Numbered from the stretch's first letter, positions 1 through 9,156 are shown. The stretch is DNA of 43,958 nucleotides from Clostridiaceae bacterium (GCA_012730015.1 JAAYBT010000214.1:1-43958), one strand, 5' to 3'. The notes: generated by a model from the letters alone, not told the origin. Numbers and translations: made by a program.

Positions 1-108
1 TTATCAAATGCTCTTAAGACCCCTGCCTCTATAGGCGGGGGATAAACAGATTCACACTTCAGTGGTGGGTTTCAATCCCCCTCTGAAGGAGCATTTGATA
101 AAATGCTC
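1..108. repeat. Palindromic, highly structured intergenic element (possible MITE/IS-end relic or structured RNA)
   Basis: TTATCAAATGCTC (1-13) is the exact reverse complement of GAGCATTTGATAA (89-101). Internal hairpins: CCCCTGCC-TCTATA-GGCGGGGG (20-41) and CTTCAG...CTGAAG (57-62/83-88). Overlapping hairpin GAGCATTT-GATA-AAATGCTC (89-108). May extend left of the window. Confidence 0.7.
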
Positions 109-156
109 GCGGCGCGATACACACAAAACGCATAAGGAAGGCGCTAAAGCGCCCGC

Positions 157-187
157 GGTTTGGCGTACAATTCGCGCAAGCGCTCAT
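157..187 (-). repeat. 31-nt dispersed repeat, copy A, followed by hairpin 140-153
   Basis: Reverse complement ATGAGCGCTTGCGCGAATTGTACGCCAAACC matches 15340-15370 at 29/31 positions. Next to it is the perfect hairpin GGCGCT-AA-AGCGCC (140-153). Confidence 0.8.
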
Positions 188-191
188 AGAA

Positions 192-419
192 TTAGATGAT
201 GAAGGGTTCTATTTCCTCACAAAAGCGTTCACAGTCGTTTGAATGTATCTCTACCCTGATGGGCTTGTTGAAGTCAAGGCTGAAAATCCCCATGATGGAT
301 TTTGCGTCAACCACATAGCGCCCGGATGTTAAATCCACGTCAAAGTCATATTTGTTTGCGATGTTCACGAAATCCTTGACATCATTAATCGTCTTTAGCA
401 TGATATTTACTGCTCTCAT
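192..419 (-). CDS. HPr family phosphocarrier-like protein
   Basis: 75 aa ORF; HPr-like size and pattern (DVDLTSGRYVVDAKSIMGIFSLD); the usual catalytic His motif is not evident. Confidence 0.65.
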   Translation of the reverse strand: MRAVNIMLKTINDVKDFVNIANKYDFDVDLTSGRYVVDAKSIMGIFSLDFNKPIRVEIHSNDCERFCEEIEPFII

Positions 420-536
420 ATATAGGACCTCCGTTCCTTTTGTTATTGCTATTCTTGCAATTCAATAAATCGACAATTAGTATTTCATTACCTTAATCAA
501 TAATATCCTGTATTTGGTAACAAGTCAATTACAAGC

Positions 537-565
537 TTGTTAAAAAAATATTAATTCATTATAAT
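537..565 (+). promoter_or_regulatory. Predicted sigma-A promoter for mtaB
   Basis: TTGTTA (537-542), 17-nt spacer, TATAAT (560-565). Confidence 0.6.
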
Positions 566-635
566 GGTTATCACATATAAGATTGTCAGTTAGAGGGCAA
601 GCTTGCTATTATGCCGGACTGTGTTTGGAGGAATT

Positions 636-1949
636 GTGAAAAAGGTTGCTTTTTATACTTTAGGCTGCAAGGTAAATCAATATGAGACTGAAGCTATGGC
701 GGAAGCCTTTGAAAATGCGGGCTATGAGCAGGTCGACTTTGATAGGCAGGCTGATGTTTATGTAATCAATACATGTACGGTGACGGGCCTGAGTTCCAGG
801 AAATCGCGTCAGGCCATTCGCAAGGCAAGGCAGTTGAATGAAGATGCCATTGTCGCAGCAGTGGGCTGCTATCCGCAGACGGCAAAGGAAGAGGTAGAAA
901 GCCTTCCGGAGGTGGATATTATTGCCGGGACTGCTGATAGAATTAAGGTGCCGGAATATGTCGAAGCATTTATGACAGAAAAGCTTAGCAGAGGGAAGGA
1001 TAAGTTTTCTAGTGTTGATAACATCATGAAAAAACGTGACTTCGAGGACTTGAAAATTGAGCGATACAAAGACAGGACACGGGCTTTTCTGAAGGTGCAG
1101 GAGGGCTGTAGTCAATTTTGCTCCTATTGCATCATTCCCTATGCAAGAGGTCCAATTCGCAGCAGGGCCGCGGAAGATGTGGTTAGTGAGGTACACAAGC
1201 TGGTGAAGGCCGGCTTCAAGGAGGCAGTGCTGACAGGAATTCATATAGCATCCTATGGAAGGGACTTAGGGGAGCTAAGGCTAATAGACCTTATCCGCCT
1301 AATTCATGATGTGGATGGGATAGAGAGGATAAGAATCGGATCGATTGAACCAACTCTTGTGACGCCGGAGTTTGTCAGCTCAGTATCGAAGATGAAAAAG
1401 CTCTGCCCTCATTATCACATATCCTTGCAGAGCGGCTGTGATGAGACTCTGGCCAGAATGAACAGGCGGTATACCACGGCGCAATACAGGAAGGCCGTGG
1501 AGCTTTTGAGAGAGCAGATACCTGATGTGGCGGTGACAACGGATGTGATGGTTGGTTTTCCGGGAGAGACGGATGAAGAATTCGAAAAGACCTATGAATT
1601 TTTAAATGATATACAGTTTTCCAAAATGCACGTATTCAAGTTTTCTCCGAGGAAAGGGACCCCTGCTGCTACCTTCGCAGGTCAGATAGGCGGTTCGGTG
1701 AAGGAAGAAAGAAGTCGGCGCGTGATTGAATTATCGGATCGATGTTCAAAGGCCTTTTATAATAAATTCTTAGGAAGGGAAATACCGGTGCTATATGAAC
1801 AGGAGGTCAAGGGCAAAGGCGGCATGTATGAAGGATTAACACCCAATTACATAAGGGTCTTGGCAAAAGGGGATAATAGCCTTGTGGGAAATATTGTGGA
1901 AACAAGGCTGATAAGTTTGGAAGATGAATATGTTATAGGGGATATTTGA
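636..1949 (+). CDS. mtaB: tRNA (N6-L-threonylcarbamoyladenosine(37)-C2)-methylthiotransferase MtaB
   Basis: FYTLGCKVNQYETEAM N-terminus, radical SAM motif CSQFCSYCIIPYARG, TRAM-like C-terminus; probable GTG start at 636 after GGAGG. Confidence 0.92.
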   Translation: MKKVAFYTLGCKVNQYETEAMAEAFENAGYEQVDFDRQADVYVINTCTVTGLSSRKSRQAIRKARQLNEDAIVAAVGCYPQTAKEEVESLPEVDIIAGTADRIKVPEYVEAFMTEKLSRGKDKFSSVDNIMKKRDFEDLKIERYKDRTRAFLKVQEGCSQFCSYCIIPYARGPIRSRAAEDVVSEVHKLVKAGFKEAVLTGIHIASYGRDLGELRLIDLIRLIHDVDGIERIRIGSIEPTLVTPEFVSSVSKMKKLCPHYHISLQSGCDETLARMNRRYTTAQYRKAVELLREQIPDVAVTTDVMVGFPGETDEEFEKTYEFLNDIQFSKMHVFKFSPRKGTPAATFAGQIGGSVKEERSRRVIELSDRCSKAFYNKFLGREIPVLYEQEVKGKGGMYEGLTPNYIRVLAKGDNSLVGNIVETRLISLEDEYVIGDI

Positions 1950-2054
1950 TATTGCATAATGATTCCATCTATATTATTATATAGGTAGGGCAAACATGTG
2001 TTTTGCAAAGTAGATCGTTGATTTGAACGTTACTTGCGGGCAGGAGAGTGTGAT

Positions 2055-2309
2055 ATGGCTAATAGTGAGACCATGATGTTTAAAATGGATAAGGACAGGG
2101 AGAATGAAGCCCGGGATATTTTATTTACGGTATACGAGGCTTTAAACGAGAAGGGATACAACCCGATTAATCAGCTTGTAGGATATATTCTTTCAGGCGA
2201 CCCTACCTATATTACTAATCACCAGAATGCAAGGAGCGTTATTCGAAGACTTGAACGGGATGAGCTGCTTGAAGAGATTGTCAATTTCTATCTAGAGAAT
2301 AAAAAATGA
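2055..2309 (+). CDS. ireB: IreB family regulatory phosphoprotein (UPF0297)
   Basis: [60 protein letters not shown] is characteristic; ATG at 2055 after AGGAG. Confidence 0.9.
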   Translation: MANSETMMFKMDKDRENEARDILFTVYEALNEKGYNPINQLVGYILSGDPTYITNHQNARSVIRRLERDELLEEIVNFYLENKK

Positions 2310-2314
2310 GACTG

Positions 2315-2341
2315 ACCCCGACAAGCTCGGGGTTTATTTTT
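2315..2341 (+). terminator. Rho-independent terminator after ireB
   Basis: ACCCCGA-CAAGC-TCGGGGT followed by TTATTTTT. Confidence 0.8.
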
Positions 2342-2367
2342 GAGGCAAAAGCCTCTGATGAGGATTT

Positions 2368-3315
2368 ATGGAATATACACAGCTTGGGAAAACAGGAATA
2401 ACAGTGTCGAGGATGTGCTTCGGAGCACTTATAATTGGCCCCTTGCAGGTAAATCTACCTGTAGCTGATGGTGCCCGCGTCATTCGCGCGGCCCTTGACA
2501 GAGGGGTCAACTTTATTGATACGGCAGAGCTTTACGGGACCTATGATCATATCCGTGAAGCATCAAGGGGCATGGATAAAAAACCGGTGGTCGCTACTAA
2601 ATGCTATGCCTGGAATAAGGAAGAGGCTGCAAAAAGTGTTGAGGATGCCAGAAAGGGCTTGGATATCGACGTCATTGACATTTTTATGATGCATGAGCAG
2701 GAAAGCAAACTGACACTACGCGGACACCGTGAAGCGCTGGAATACTATCTCAACGAGCGTGAAAAGGGCAGGATAAGGGCTGTTGGGGTTTCAACGCACA
2801 ATGTTGAGGTAGTAAGAGCAATATGTGATATGCCGGAAATAGATGTTGTCCATCCCCTGGTAAACAAGGCTGGTATCGGTATTGGAGACGGCACAATAGA
2901 TGACATGCTGGATGCAGTTCAACAGGCATACGAAGCCGGAAAAGGCGTGTATAGCATGAAGCCGCTGGGCGGAGGCAATCTATTGCACTCCTACGATGAG
3001 TGTATCGATTTTGTTCTGAATATACCCTATATTCACTCCATTGCCATAGGCATGCAAAGTGTAGAGGAAGTGGAGATGAATATTCTTCGGTTTGAAGGCA
3101 AAAGAATACCGGAGGGGCTGAAGAAATCGGCATCCATCACTCAAAAGCAGCTTCATATAGACTACTGGTGTGAGGCATGCGGCAGGTGTGTCGAAAGATG
3201 CAAACAGGGTGCCTTGTCGCTAGTCGACGGAAGGGTGAAGGTGGAAAAGGGCAAATGCGTTTTATGCGGATATTGCGGTAGTGTTTGCCCACAGTTTGCG
3301 ATTAAAATATGTTGA
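2368..3315 (+). CDS. Aldo/keto reductase with C-terminal 2x[4Fe-4S] ferredoxin-like domain
   Basis: MEYTQLGKTGITVSRMCFG...IDTAELYG AKR motifs; CEACGRCVERCKQGAL and CVLCGYCGSVCPQFA iron-sulfur motifs. Confidence 0.9.
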   Translation: MEYTQLGKTGITVSRMCFGALIIGPLQVNLPVADGARVIRAALDRGVNFIDTAELYGTYDHIREASRGMDKKPVVATKCYAWNKEEAAKSVEDARKGLDIDVIDIFMMHEQESKLTLRGHREALEYYLNEREKGRIRAVGVSTHNVEVVRAICDMPEIDVVHPLVNKAGIGIGDGTIDDMLDAVQQAYEAGKGVYSMKPLGGGNLLHSYDECIDFVLNIPYIHSIAIGMQSVEEVEMNILRFEGKRIPEGLKKSASITQKQLHIDYWCEACGRCVERCKQGALSLVDGRVKVEKGKCVLCGYCGSVCPQFAIKIC

Positions 3316-3332
3316 CTATATCGGAGGCAGTT

Positions 3333-3749
3333 ATGCGCATAATGGGGATTGATTTTGGAGACAGTAGAATCGGTGTAGCTGTGAGCGATCCACTTGGATG
3401 GACGGCACAGGGACTTGAGACAATCCATTGGAGAGGCTCTATTGAAAAGCCTGCGCAAAAGATTAAGGAGTTGGCGTCTTTTTATCAGGTCGAAAAATTT
3501 GTGGTTGGATTGCCCAAAAATATGAATGGTAGTCTTGGGCCGAGTGCAGAAAAAGCAATAGAGTTTGGCGATCTTTTGCACGAAATCACAGGCATAGAGG
3601 TGGTCAAATGGGACGAGCGTCTTACAACTGTAGCCGCAAGTCGCACTATGCATGAGGTGGGTATGAAAACCTCAAAAAAGAAGGATTCAGTCGACAAAAT
3701 AGCGGCTGTATTAATATTGCAGGGATATCTTGACAGTGGAGCAAAATAA
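3333..3749 (+). CDS. ruvX: Holliday junction resolvase RuvX (YqgF family)
   Basis: MRIMGIDFGDSRIGVAVSDPLGWTAQ, WDERLTTVAA, DSVDKIAAVLILQGYLD motifs. Confidence 0.93.
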   Translation: MRIMGIDFGDSRIGVAVSDPLGWTAQGLETIHWRGSIEKPAQKIKELASFYQVEKFVVGLPKNMNGSLGPSAEKAIEFGDLLHEITGIEVVKWDERLTTVAASRTMHEVGMKTSKKKDSVDKIAAVLILQGYLDSGAK

Positions 3750-3788
3750 GGTTATTGTATTTATTACAAGGAAAGAGGAGGTGTTCCT

Positions 3789-4079
3789 ATGGACGTTGAA
3801 AGAGATGACATCGTTGTTTTAGTTGATGAAAACGGCGAGGAAGTTGAATTTGAACACATTGATACGATTGAAATGAACAATAGTGAGTATGTTGTCCTGG
3901 CACCAATGGACAAGATTGATCCTGACCAGGAGGACGAGGAAGTTATCATATTGAAGGTTGAACATAGTGAAGACGGAGAAGATTCATTTATTACAATAGA
4001 TGATGATGACGAATTGGATGATGTCTTCAATGAATTCCAAAACAGAATGGAAGAGGAGTTTGGCCTGGAAGATGATTAA
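3789..4079 (+). CDS. DUF1292 domain-containing acidic protein
   Basis: DIVVLVDENGEEVEFEHIDTIEMNNSEYVVLAP; position downstream of ruvX. Confidence 0.88.
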   Translation: MDVERDDIVVLVDENGEEVEFEHIDTIEMNNSEYVVLAPMDKIDPDQEDEEVIILKVEHSEDGEDSFITIDDDDELDDVFNEFQNRMEEEFGLEDD

Positions 4080-4119
4080 GCATTTCCCGGACAGATAAAC
4101 GTTTCTCGAAAATACAATC

Positions 4120-4156
4120 TCGAAGGTGAAGATTAGCGCCTTCGGGATTTATTTTT
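4120..4156. terminator. Probable bidirectional terminator between convergent DUF1292 and PilZ genes
   Basis: AATCTCGAAGG...CCTTCGGGATT stem followed by TATTTTT. Confidence 0.6.
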
Positions 4157-4835
4157 CTCTTTTCAGCTGCAGTCTTTGTTGGTCGAAAATAAACCTGATC
4201 AGGGACTCCTGATCTTTCTTATCAATATGTATGAAACGCATGCCCAGCTCAAATGCTTTTCTTTTTCTTATTTCTGTTGGGGCTACTCTCAGAACTATGC
4301 TTCTTACGATGATAGCCAGGTCATCCTTAAGCCGTATCTCGACCTTCGTTTCAACGCCCTTTGTCACTTCAACATCTGAAACAAGGCATATGCCTGACCC
4401 GCTCAAGTTTTTACTGAATACCTTAATAGGCTCTGTGTCAAAGGATTCTGTGCCATTTAAATCAGGAAGCCACATTTGTGCATTCAGAACAATATCTAAT
4501 CTATAGTCCATTCTCCTTTGAATTTTTTCAATTTCACCCTCGGGCTCAATAATATATACCGCAATATTTCCCCTGTATTCTTTAGCTTTTATCAAGGCAG
4601 TAAAGGCAAGTAAGCTTACCAGATTGCGCTGATGATGCAAAAATGTCAGATTTATTCGCATGCCATCGGGAATGTAGATAATTCGGGATTCATGTATAGG
4701 AGCTGAAATAACCAGCATATCTCTGCCGTGATGTTCCAATATCTGGCTGACATAGGTGTCGCCCTGCACATCACCCAAACTATTTAGTCTGTTGAGCTCA
4801 AGCCTAGTGCCAATTTTTATATCTCGTACGAACAT
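4149..4835 (-). CDS. PilZ domain protein, YcgR/flagellar brake-like
   Basis: N-terminal YcgR-like segment plus RRMDYRLDI...NLSGSGICLVSD, the PilZ RxxxR and (D/N)xSxxG motifs. Confidence 0.85.
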   Translation of the reverse strand: MFVRDIKIGTRLELNRLNSLGDVQGDTYVSQILEHHGRDMLVISAPIHESRIIYIPDGMRINLTFLHHQRNLVSLLAFTALIKAKEYRGNIAVYIIEPEGEIEKIQRRMDYRLDIVLNAQMWLPDLNGTESFDTEPIKVFSKNLSGSGICLVSDVEVTKGVETKVEIRLKDDLAIIVRSIVLRVAPTEIRKRKAFELGMRFIHIDKKDQESLIRFIFDQQRLQLKREK

Positions 4836-5117
4836 AGCGCCCCCCTAAATAAGCATTTTGTTACCTGAGGCATAATATCAAGGACTGTCCTATTGCATAG
4901 AAACAATCCTATTATATTATACTTGTATTTGCGATATTCTCCAAGCCCATTTCAAGCTTCTATTGGTTTTTATACCTGCAGCCGGTAATTTTTCTTGTAA
5001 ATAATTATAGAGGATTTCGGTCAATTAGCTAGAATATATATATGTGAATTCTTACACAAGGCTTTTGTGATCTAGCGTCGCGAAATGCCTACTCAGATAA
5101 AACGGGGGGTTTGACAC

Positions 5118-6197
5118 ATGCAAAGAAGACTAAAGCTTTGCCTGGCATTATACACTGCATTGTGCCTAATGATTTTTCTTTTCACAGCTTGCGGGAATAG
5201 TGAAGATAGTACTGAGCCTGTGCCTGTCGTTGCGCAGACTACCACGGTTGAACCGAAAATAACGATTCCGGTAACGCCGGAGCCTGTTGTGGTTGAAGAA
5301 CCGGTTGAGATAGAGGACGATTTTTCACTCCCTGGGAAGGGAATTCGGCCGATGGCGGTCATGATTGATAATGAGGGCACAAGAGTATTGCCCCAGGGAG
5401 GCCTTGACAAGGCGCAGATAGTTTATGAAATAATCGTAGAGGGCGGCTTGACTAGATTAATGCCTGTGTTTTGGGGTACGGAACCCGAAATGATTGGCCC
5501 AGTTAGAAGTGCCAGGGACTATTTCCTCGACTACAGCATGGAATTTGATGCGATCTATGTGCATTTTGGCGGCAGTCCTCAGGCCGGTAAGGACATAAAA
5601 AAATATAAGATCAACGAGATTGACGGGCTTTATCTGGGGCCTGATGTTTTCTGGGATCTAACTAAAGATAGGGGTAATTGGCAGGATTCCTATACTTCTA
5701 TGGAAAAGCTTAAGGCCTATGCGCAGAAGAAAAAGTTTAGTGAGACGCCACAGGCACAGTTCCCTTTTACATACAACCAGAAGGACGAGGCTCTCGGGGC
5801 AGGCAAGGATGCCTCCGTGATTACGCTAAAGTACCCTTCTATGACATCGAAGTATGAGTATGACAGCACAACAGGGCTTTATAAGCGCTTCAGGTATGGC
5901 AAGGAGCACATGGAAAGAGTCACGGAAAAGCAGTTTACAGCAAAGAACATAATAGTACAATATGTGCCCAACTATGATATAAAGGGTGACTCTGCAGGCC
6001 GCCAAAGCATGACTACAACCGGATCGGGCAAGGGCTATTTTATTACGGGCGGCAAAGTAATTGATTTGAAATGGTCCAAGGAGTCCAGAACGGCTCAGAC
6101 GAAATATACTGATGATACGGGTAATCCAATAACGCTCAACCGCGGCCAAACCTGGATACAGATCATGCCGATGGCTGCGAAGGTAACAATTGAGTAA
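5118..6197 (+). CDS. DUF3048 domain-containing lipoprotein (YerB-like)
   Basis: Signal peptide with lipobox LFTACG; GIRPMAVMIDNEGTRVLPQGGLDKAQIVYEIIVEGGLTRLMPVF; C-terminal RGQTWIQIMP. Confidence 0.88.
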   Translation: MQRRLKLCLALYTALCLMIFLFTACGNSEDSTEPVPVVAQTTTVEPKITIPVTPEPVVVEEPVEIEDDFSLPGKGIRPMAVMIDNEGTRVLPQGGLDKAQIVYEIIVEGGLTRLMPVFWGTEPEMIGPVRSARDYFLDYSMEFDAIYVHFGGSPQAGKDIKKYKINEIDGLYLGPDVFWDLTKDRGNWQDSYTSMEKLKAYAQKKKFSETPQAQFPFTYNQKDEALGAGKDASVITLKYPSMTSKYEYDSTTGLYKRFRYGKEHMERVTEKQFTAKNIIVQYVPNYDIKGDSAGRQSMTTTGSGKGYFITGGKVIDLKWSKESRTAQTKYTDDTGNPITLNRGQTWIQIMPMAAKVTIE

Positions 6198-6235
6198 GGC
6201 AATTGACAATATTTGAAGTGCTGAGGGAGGCAGAG

Positions 6236-8311
6236 ATGAAGATTCAAAGATATGAACCGATTAGTAAAAAATGCAGAGAGCTGCTTCACGGGGCGGATTA
6301 CAATCCGGATCAATGGATGAAAACGCCTGAAATCTGGGACGAGGACATGAGACTGATGAAGCTTGCCGGATGTAATGTTATGTCGGTTGGCATTTTCTCC
6401 TGGTCCTCTCTGGAGCCTGAGGAGGGCAGATTTGAATTTGACTGGCTGGATACAATACTTGACAAGATGGCCGAAAACAAGGTCTACGCTATTCTTGCCA
6501 CACCCACCGGTTCAAAACCGGCCTGGATGTCACAAAAATATCCTGAGATATTGCGAGTGCAGGAAAATAGACAGAGAAATCTTCATGGACAAAGGCATAA
6601 TCACTGCTTCACATCGCCCCTATACCGTGAAAAGGCTTCGATAATCAACCGCAAGCTGGCTGAACGATATAAGGATCATCCTGCCCTTATTGCATGGCAT
6701 ATATCAAATGAATATGGCGGTGAGTGCCACTGTGAGCTTTGCCAGGAGGCATTCAGGAGTTGGCTTAAGAATAAGTATCATAACGATCTAGAGGGATTGA
6801 ATCATGCCTGGTGGACAGGTTTCTGGAGCCATCGCTTCAATGACTGGTCACAGTTGGAATCCCCCTCGCCACATGGAGAAAACCTGGTACATGGTCACAA
6901 TCTGGACTGGAAGCGTTTTGTTACCGACCAGACTATTGACTTCTATAAAAATGAAATAAAGCCCCTTAGAGAGCTAACGCCGGATATCCCGGTAACCACT
7001 AACTTCATGGGTACCTACACGGGTTTAAATTACTGGAAGTTTGCCAAGGAAGTGGATGTTGTGTCCTGGGACAGTTATCCCAGCTGGCACAACGATTATG
7101 ACAAGGCGTGGGAGTTGGCTTCTGACATATCCTTCGTGCAGGACATAAATCGTTCATTAAAGGGCGGAAAGCCCTTCATGCTTATGGAAAGCACGCCAAG
7201 CCTGGTAAACTGGCAGCCGACATGCAAGCTGAAGAGGCCCGGCATGCATCTCTTGTCATCTATTCAGGCGCTTGCCCATGGCTCCGATACGGTGCAGTAC
7301 TTCCAATGGAGAAAGGGCCGCGGATCCTCCGAGAAGTTCCACGGTGCGGTGGTGGATCATTGCGGGCATGAGAATACACGGGTATTCGGAGATGTTGCCC
7401 AGGTGGGACTGGCATTGAAGAAGCTGGAGGATGTAGTCGGTACAACTGTCAGGCCAGAGGTTGCCATCATATATGACTGGGAGAATCGCTGGGCTATAGA
7501 TGATGCCCAGGGTTTTTCAAAGGATAGAAGAAACTATGAGCAGACTTGTAAGGTGCATTACAGGACCTTCTGGAACAAGGGAGTCCCAGTCGATGTTATT
7601 GACATGGACTGCGATTTCTCGAATTACAAGCTGCTTGTGGCACCGATGCTTTATATGGTAAGGCCGGGTGTGGGAGAAAGAATCGAGGAGTTTGTCAAAA
7701 GCGGAGGAAGCTTTGTCACTACCTACGCCAGCGGATATGTGGATGAAAATGATTTGTGCTTCCTCGGAGGCTTTCCCGGACCACTGCGCAAGGTAACGGG
7801 TATATGGGCAGAGGAAATCGACAGCCTTTATCCGACAGACAGCAACGGCATTATATTGCCGGATGGCTGCATGCCCGGACTCAAGAGAGAGTATAAGGCA
7901 GTAGATTTCTGCGAGCTTATCCATGCCGAAACGGCGCAGACATTAGGTGTATACAGTAAGGATTTTTATGCGGGCAGGCCAGCCCTGACGGTGAACTCAT
8001 TTGGGCAGGGGAAGGCTTGGTATATGGCAGCCAGGTTTGATGAGGGCTTCTTAACAGACTTTTATTCATCGCTGATAGCGCAGCTTGAACTGAAGAAGGT
8101 GCTTGGGACCGAGCTGCCCCCCGGTGTCACAGCTCAAGTCCGATCCGATGGATTTAATGAATACATATTCGTGATGAACTTTTCCGAAGAGCAAAGGATT
8201 GTCGATTTTGGTGAAGACAAAGCGGAGGATATGTTAACCGGTGAAAAGGGCTTGGCAAGTGTATTACTAAAGCCCTATGGAGCCGCAGTTCTTAGAAGAG
8301 TGAATTGCTAA
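6236..8311 (+). CDS. Beta-galactosidase, GH42 family
   Basis: LLHGADYNPDQW, WHISNEYGGECHCELC (acid/base NE), trimerisation-like domain; ATG at 6236 after GGGAGG. Confidence 0.9.
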   Translation: MKIQRYEPISKKCRELLHGADYNPDQWMKTPEIWDEDMRLMKLAGCNVMSVGIFSWSSLEPEEGRFEFDWLDTILDKMAENKVYAILATPTGSKPAWMSQKYPEILRVQENRQRNLHGQRHNHCFTSPLYREKASIINRKLAERYKDHPALIAWHISNEYGGECHCELCQEAFRSWLKNKYHNDLEGLNHAWWTGFWSHRFNDWSQLESPSPHGENLVHGHNLDWKRFVTDQTIDFYKNEIKPLRELTPDIPVTTNFMGTYTGLNYWKFAKEVDVVSWDSYPSWHNDYDKAWELASDISFVQDINRSLKGGKPFMLMESTPSLVNWQPTCKLKRPGMHLLSSIQALAHGSDTVQYFQWRKGRGSSEKFHGAVVDHCGHENTRVFGDVAQVGLALKKLEDVVGTTVRPEVAIIYDWENRWAIDDAQGFSKDRRNYEQTCKVHYRTFWNKGVPVDVIDMDCDFSNYKLLVAPMLYMVRPGVGERIEEFVKSGGSFVTTYASGYVDENDLCFLGGFPGPLRKVTGIWAEEIDSLYPTDSNGIILPDGCMPGLKREYKAVDFCELIHAETAQTLGVYSKDFYAGRPALTVNSFGQGKAWYMAARFDEGFLTDFYSSLIAQLELKKVLGTELPPGVTAQVRSDGFNEYIFVMNFSEEQRIVDFGEDKAEDMLTGEKGLASVLLKPYGAAVLRRVNC

Positions 8312-8338
8312 AGACTACGTTATTTAGTATAAATGGAA

Positions 8339-8426
8339 CACCCCCAACTACAAGCTCGACTGCGTATGCTCGAGAAGTAACAAACTCTAGAGCCATCAAG
8401 CTCTTAGGTGGCTGGGGGTTTCTTTT
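8339..8426. ncRNA. Three-branched structured element; likely terminator, possible uncharacterised RNA or IS-end relic
   Basis: Outer stem CCCCCAACTAC (8341-8351)/GTGGCTGGGGG (8408-8418) encloses hairpins CTCGA/TCGAG (8355-8374) and AGAGC/GCTCT (8389-8404); TTTCTTTT follows. Confidence 0.5.
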
Positions 8427-8477
8427 GGCAAGATGAGGGGCAGATATAAAGAGAGGAAAAATGGTATCCTCTACCAA

Positions 8478-8999
8478 TCAGTGGTGATTTTCCTCTGCCA
8501 TAGCCTGTTGCTTTGTTTGCTGGACTGTGCCATACGGATGCTGGGGCGGTGCATAGATAGAATACAGTTTTATCGGCTTAATGCCGGTATTGACCAGATT
8601 ATGCCATTTGCCCGCGGGTATGATGATAATGAAGTCATCGCTTACGTGAGCCTGAATATCCAACCGGTCTTTCCTGTCTCCCATTAAAACAAGTCCCTGG
8701 CCCTCCTCGATACGTATAAACTGATCAAGGTTGGGATGGCTTTCCAGGCCAATATCTTCTCCGACGTTAATGCTCATCAGCGTAAGCTGCAGATGCTTTC
8801 CTGTCCATAGAGCGGTGCGGAATGTGGCATTTTGTTTTGTTGCGGCTTCAATATCCACAACAAAGGGATTGGGGCCATAGTCCCTTAATGGAATAGGGAG
8901 CCGGGCTTTTGCTTGCTTGGGATAGCAATCCATATTGGGTTGGAAGGCCGGCAGATTACCAAAGTATGGGCATTGGGGTACATTATTATAGTAATACAT
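8478..8999 (-). CDS. Cupin domain-containing protein
   Basis: LTLMSINVGEDIGLESHPNLDQFIRIEEGQGLVLMG...IIIPAGKWHNLVNTG, cupin motifs 1 and 2. Confidence 0.9.
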   Translation of the reverse strand: MYYYNNVPQCPYFGNLPAFQPNMDCYPKQAKARLPIPLRDYGPNPFVVDIEAATKQNATFRTALWTGKHLQLTLMSINVGEDIGLESHPNLDQFIRIEEGQGLVLMGDRKDRLDIQAHVSDDFIIIIPAGKWHNLVNTGIKPIKLYSIYAPPQHPYGTVQQTKQQAMAEENHH

Positions 9000-9107
9000 A
9001 TTGCACTCATTCCTTCTTAGTTGTTTACAATATTATACTGTTTATGTAAGGAAGATGTGCCAACTGCGCAAGAAAGTATTTGGTAATCGCCGGAGGTTGA
9101 CAATTTG

Positions 9108-9125
9108 TCAAATGCTCCTAAGACC
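9108..9125 (+). repeat. Partial copy of the left-edge palindromic element
   Basis: TCAAATGCTCCTAAGACC matches TCAAATGCTCTTAAGACC (4-21) at 17/18 positions. Confidence 0.6.
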
Positions 9126-9156
9126 TCGTATAAAACCCCCAAACCCCTTTGCTTTA

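Noticed and set aside
660-1244. Long antisense ORFs inside mtaB and other genes (e.g. 660-1244, 3162-3653, 10154-10801, 11012-11641, 19358-19906, 23761-24423)
   Set aside because: They lie opposite strongly supported CDSs, have no recognisable domains, and are explained by codon bias on the coding strand.
8292-8477. 61 aa minus-strand ORF through the three-branched structure
   Set aside because: Covers an inverted-repeat/terminator region with no supporting RBS; RNA or IS-end interpretation preferred.
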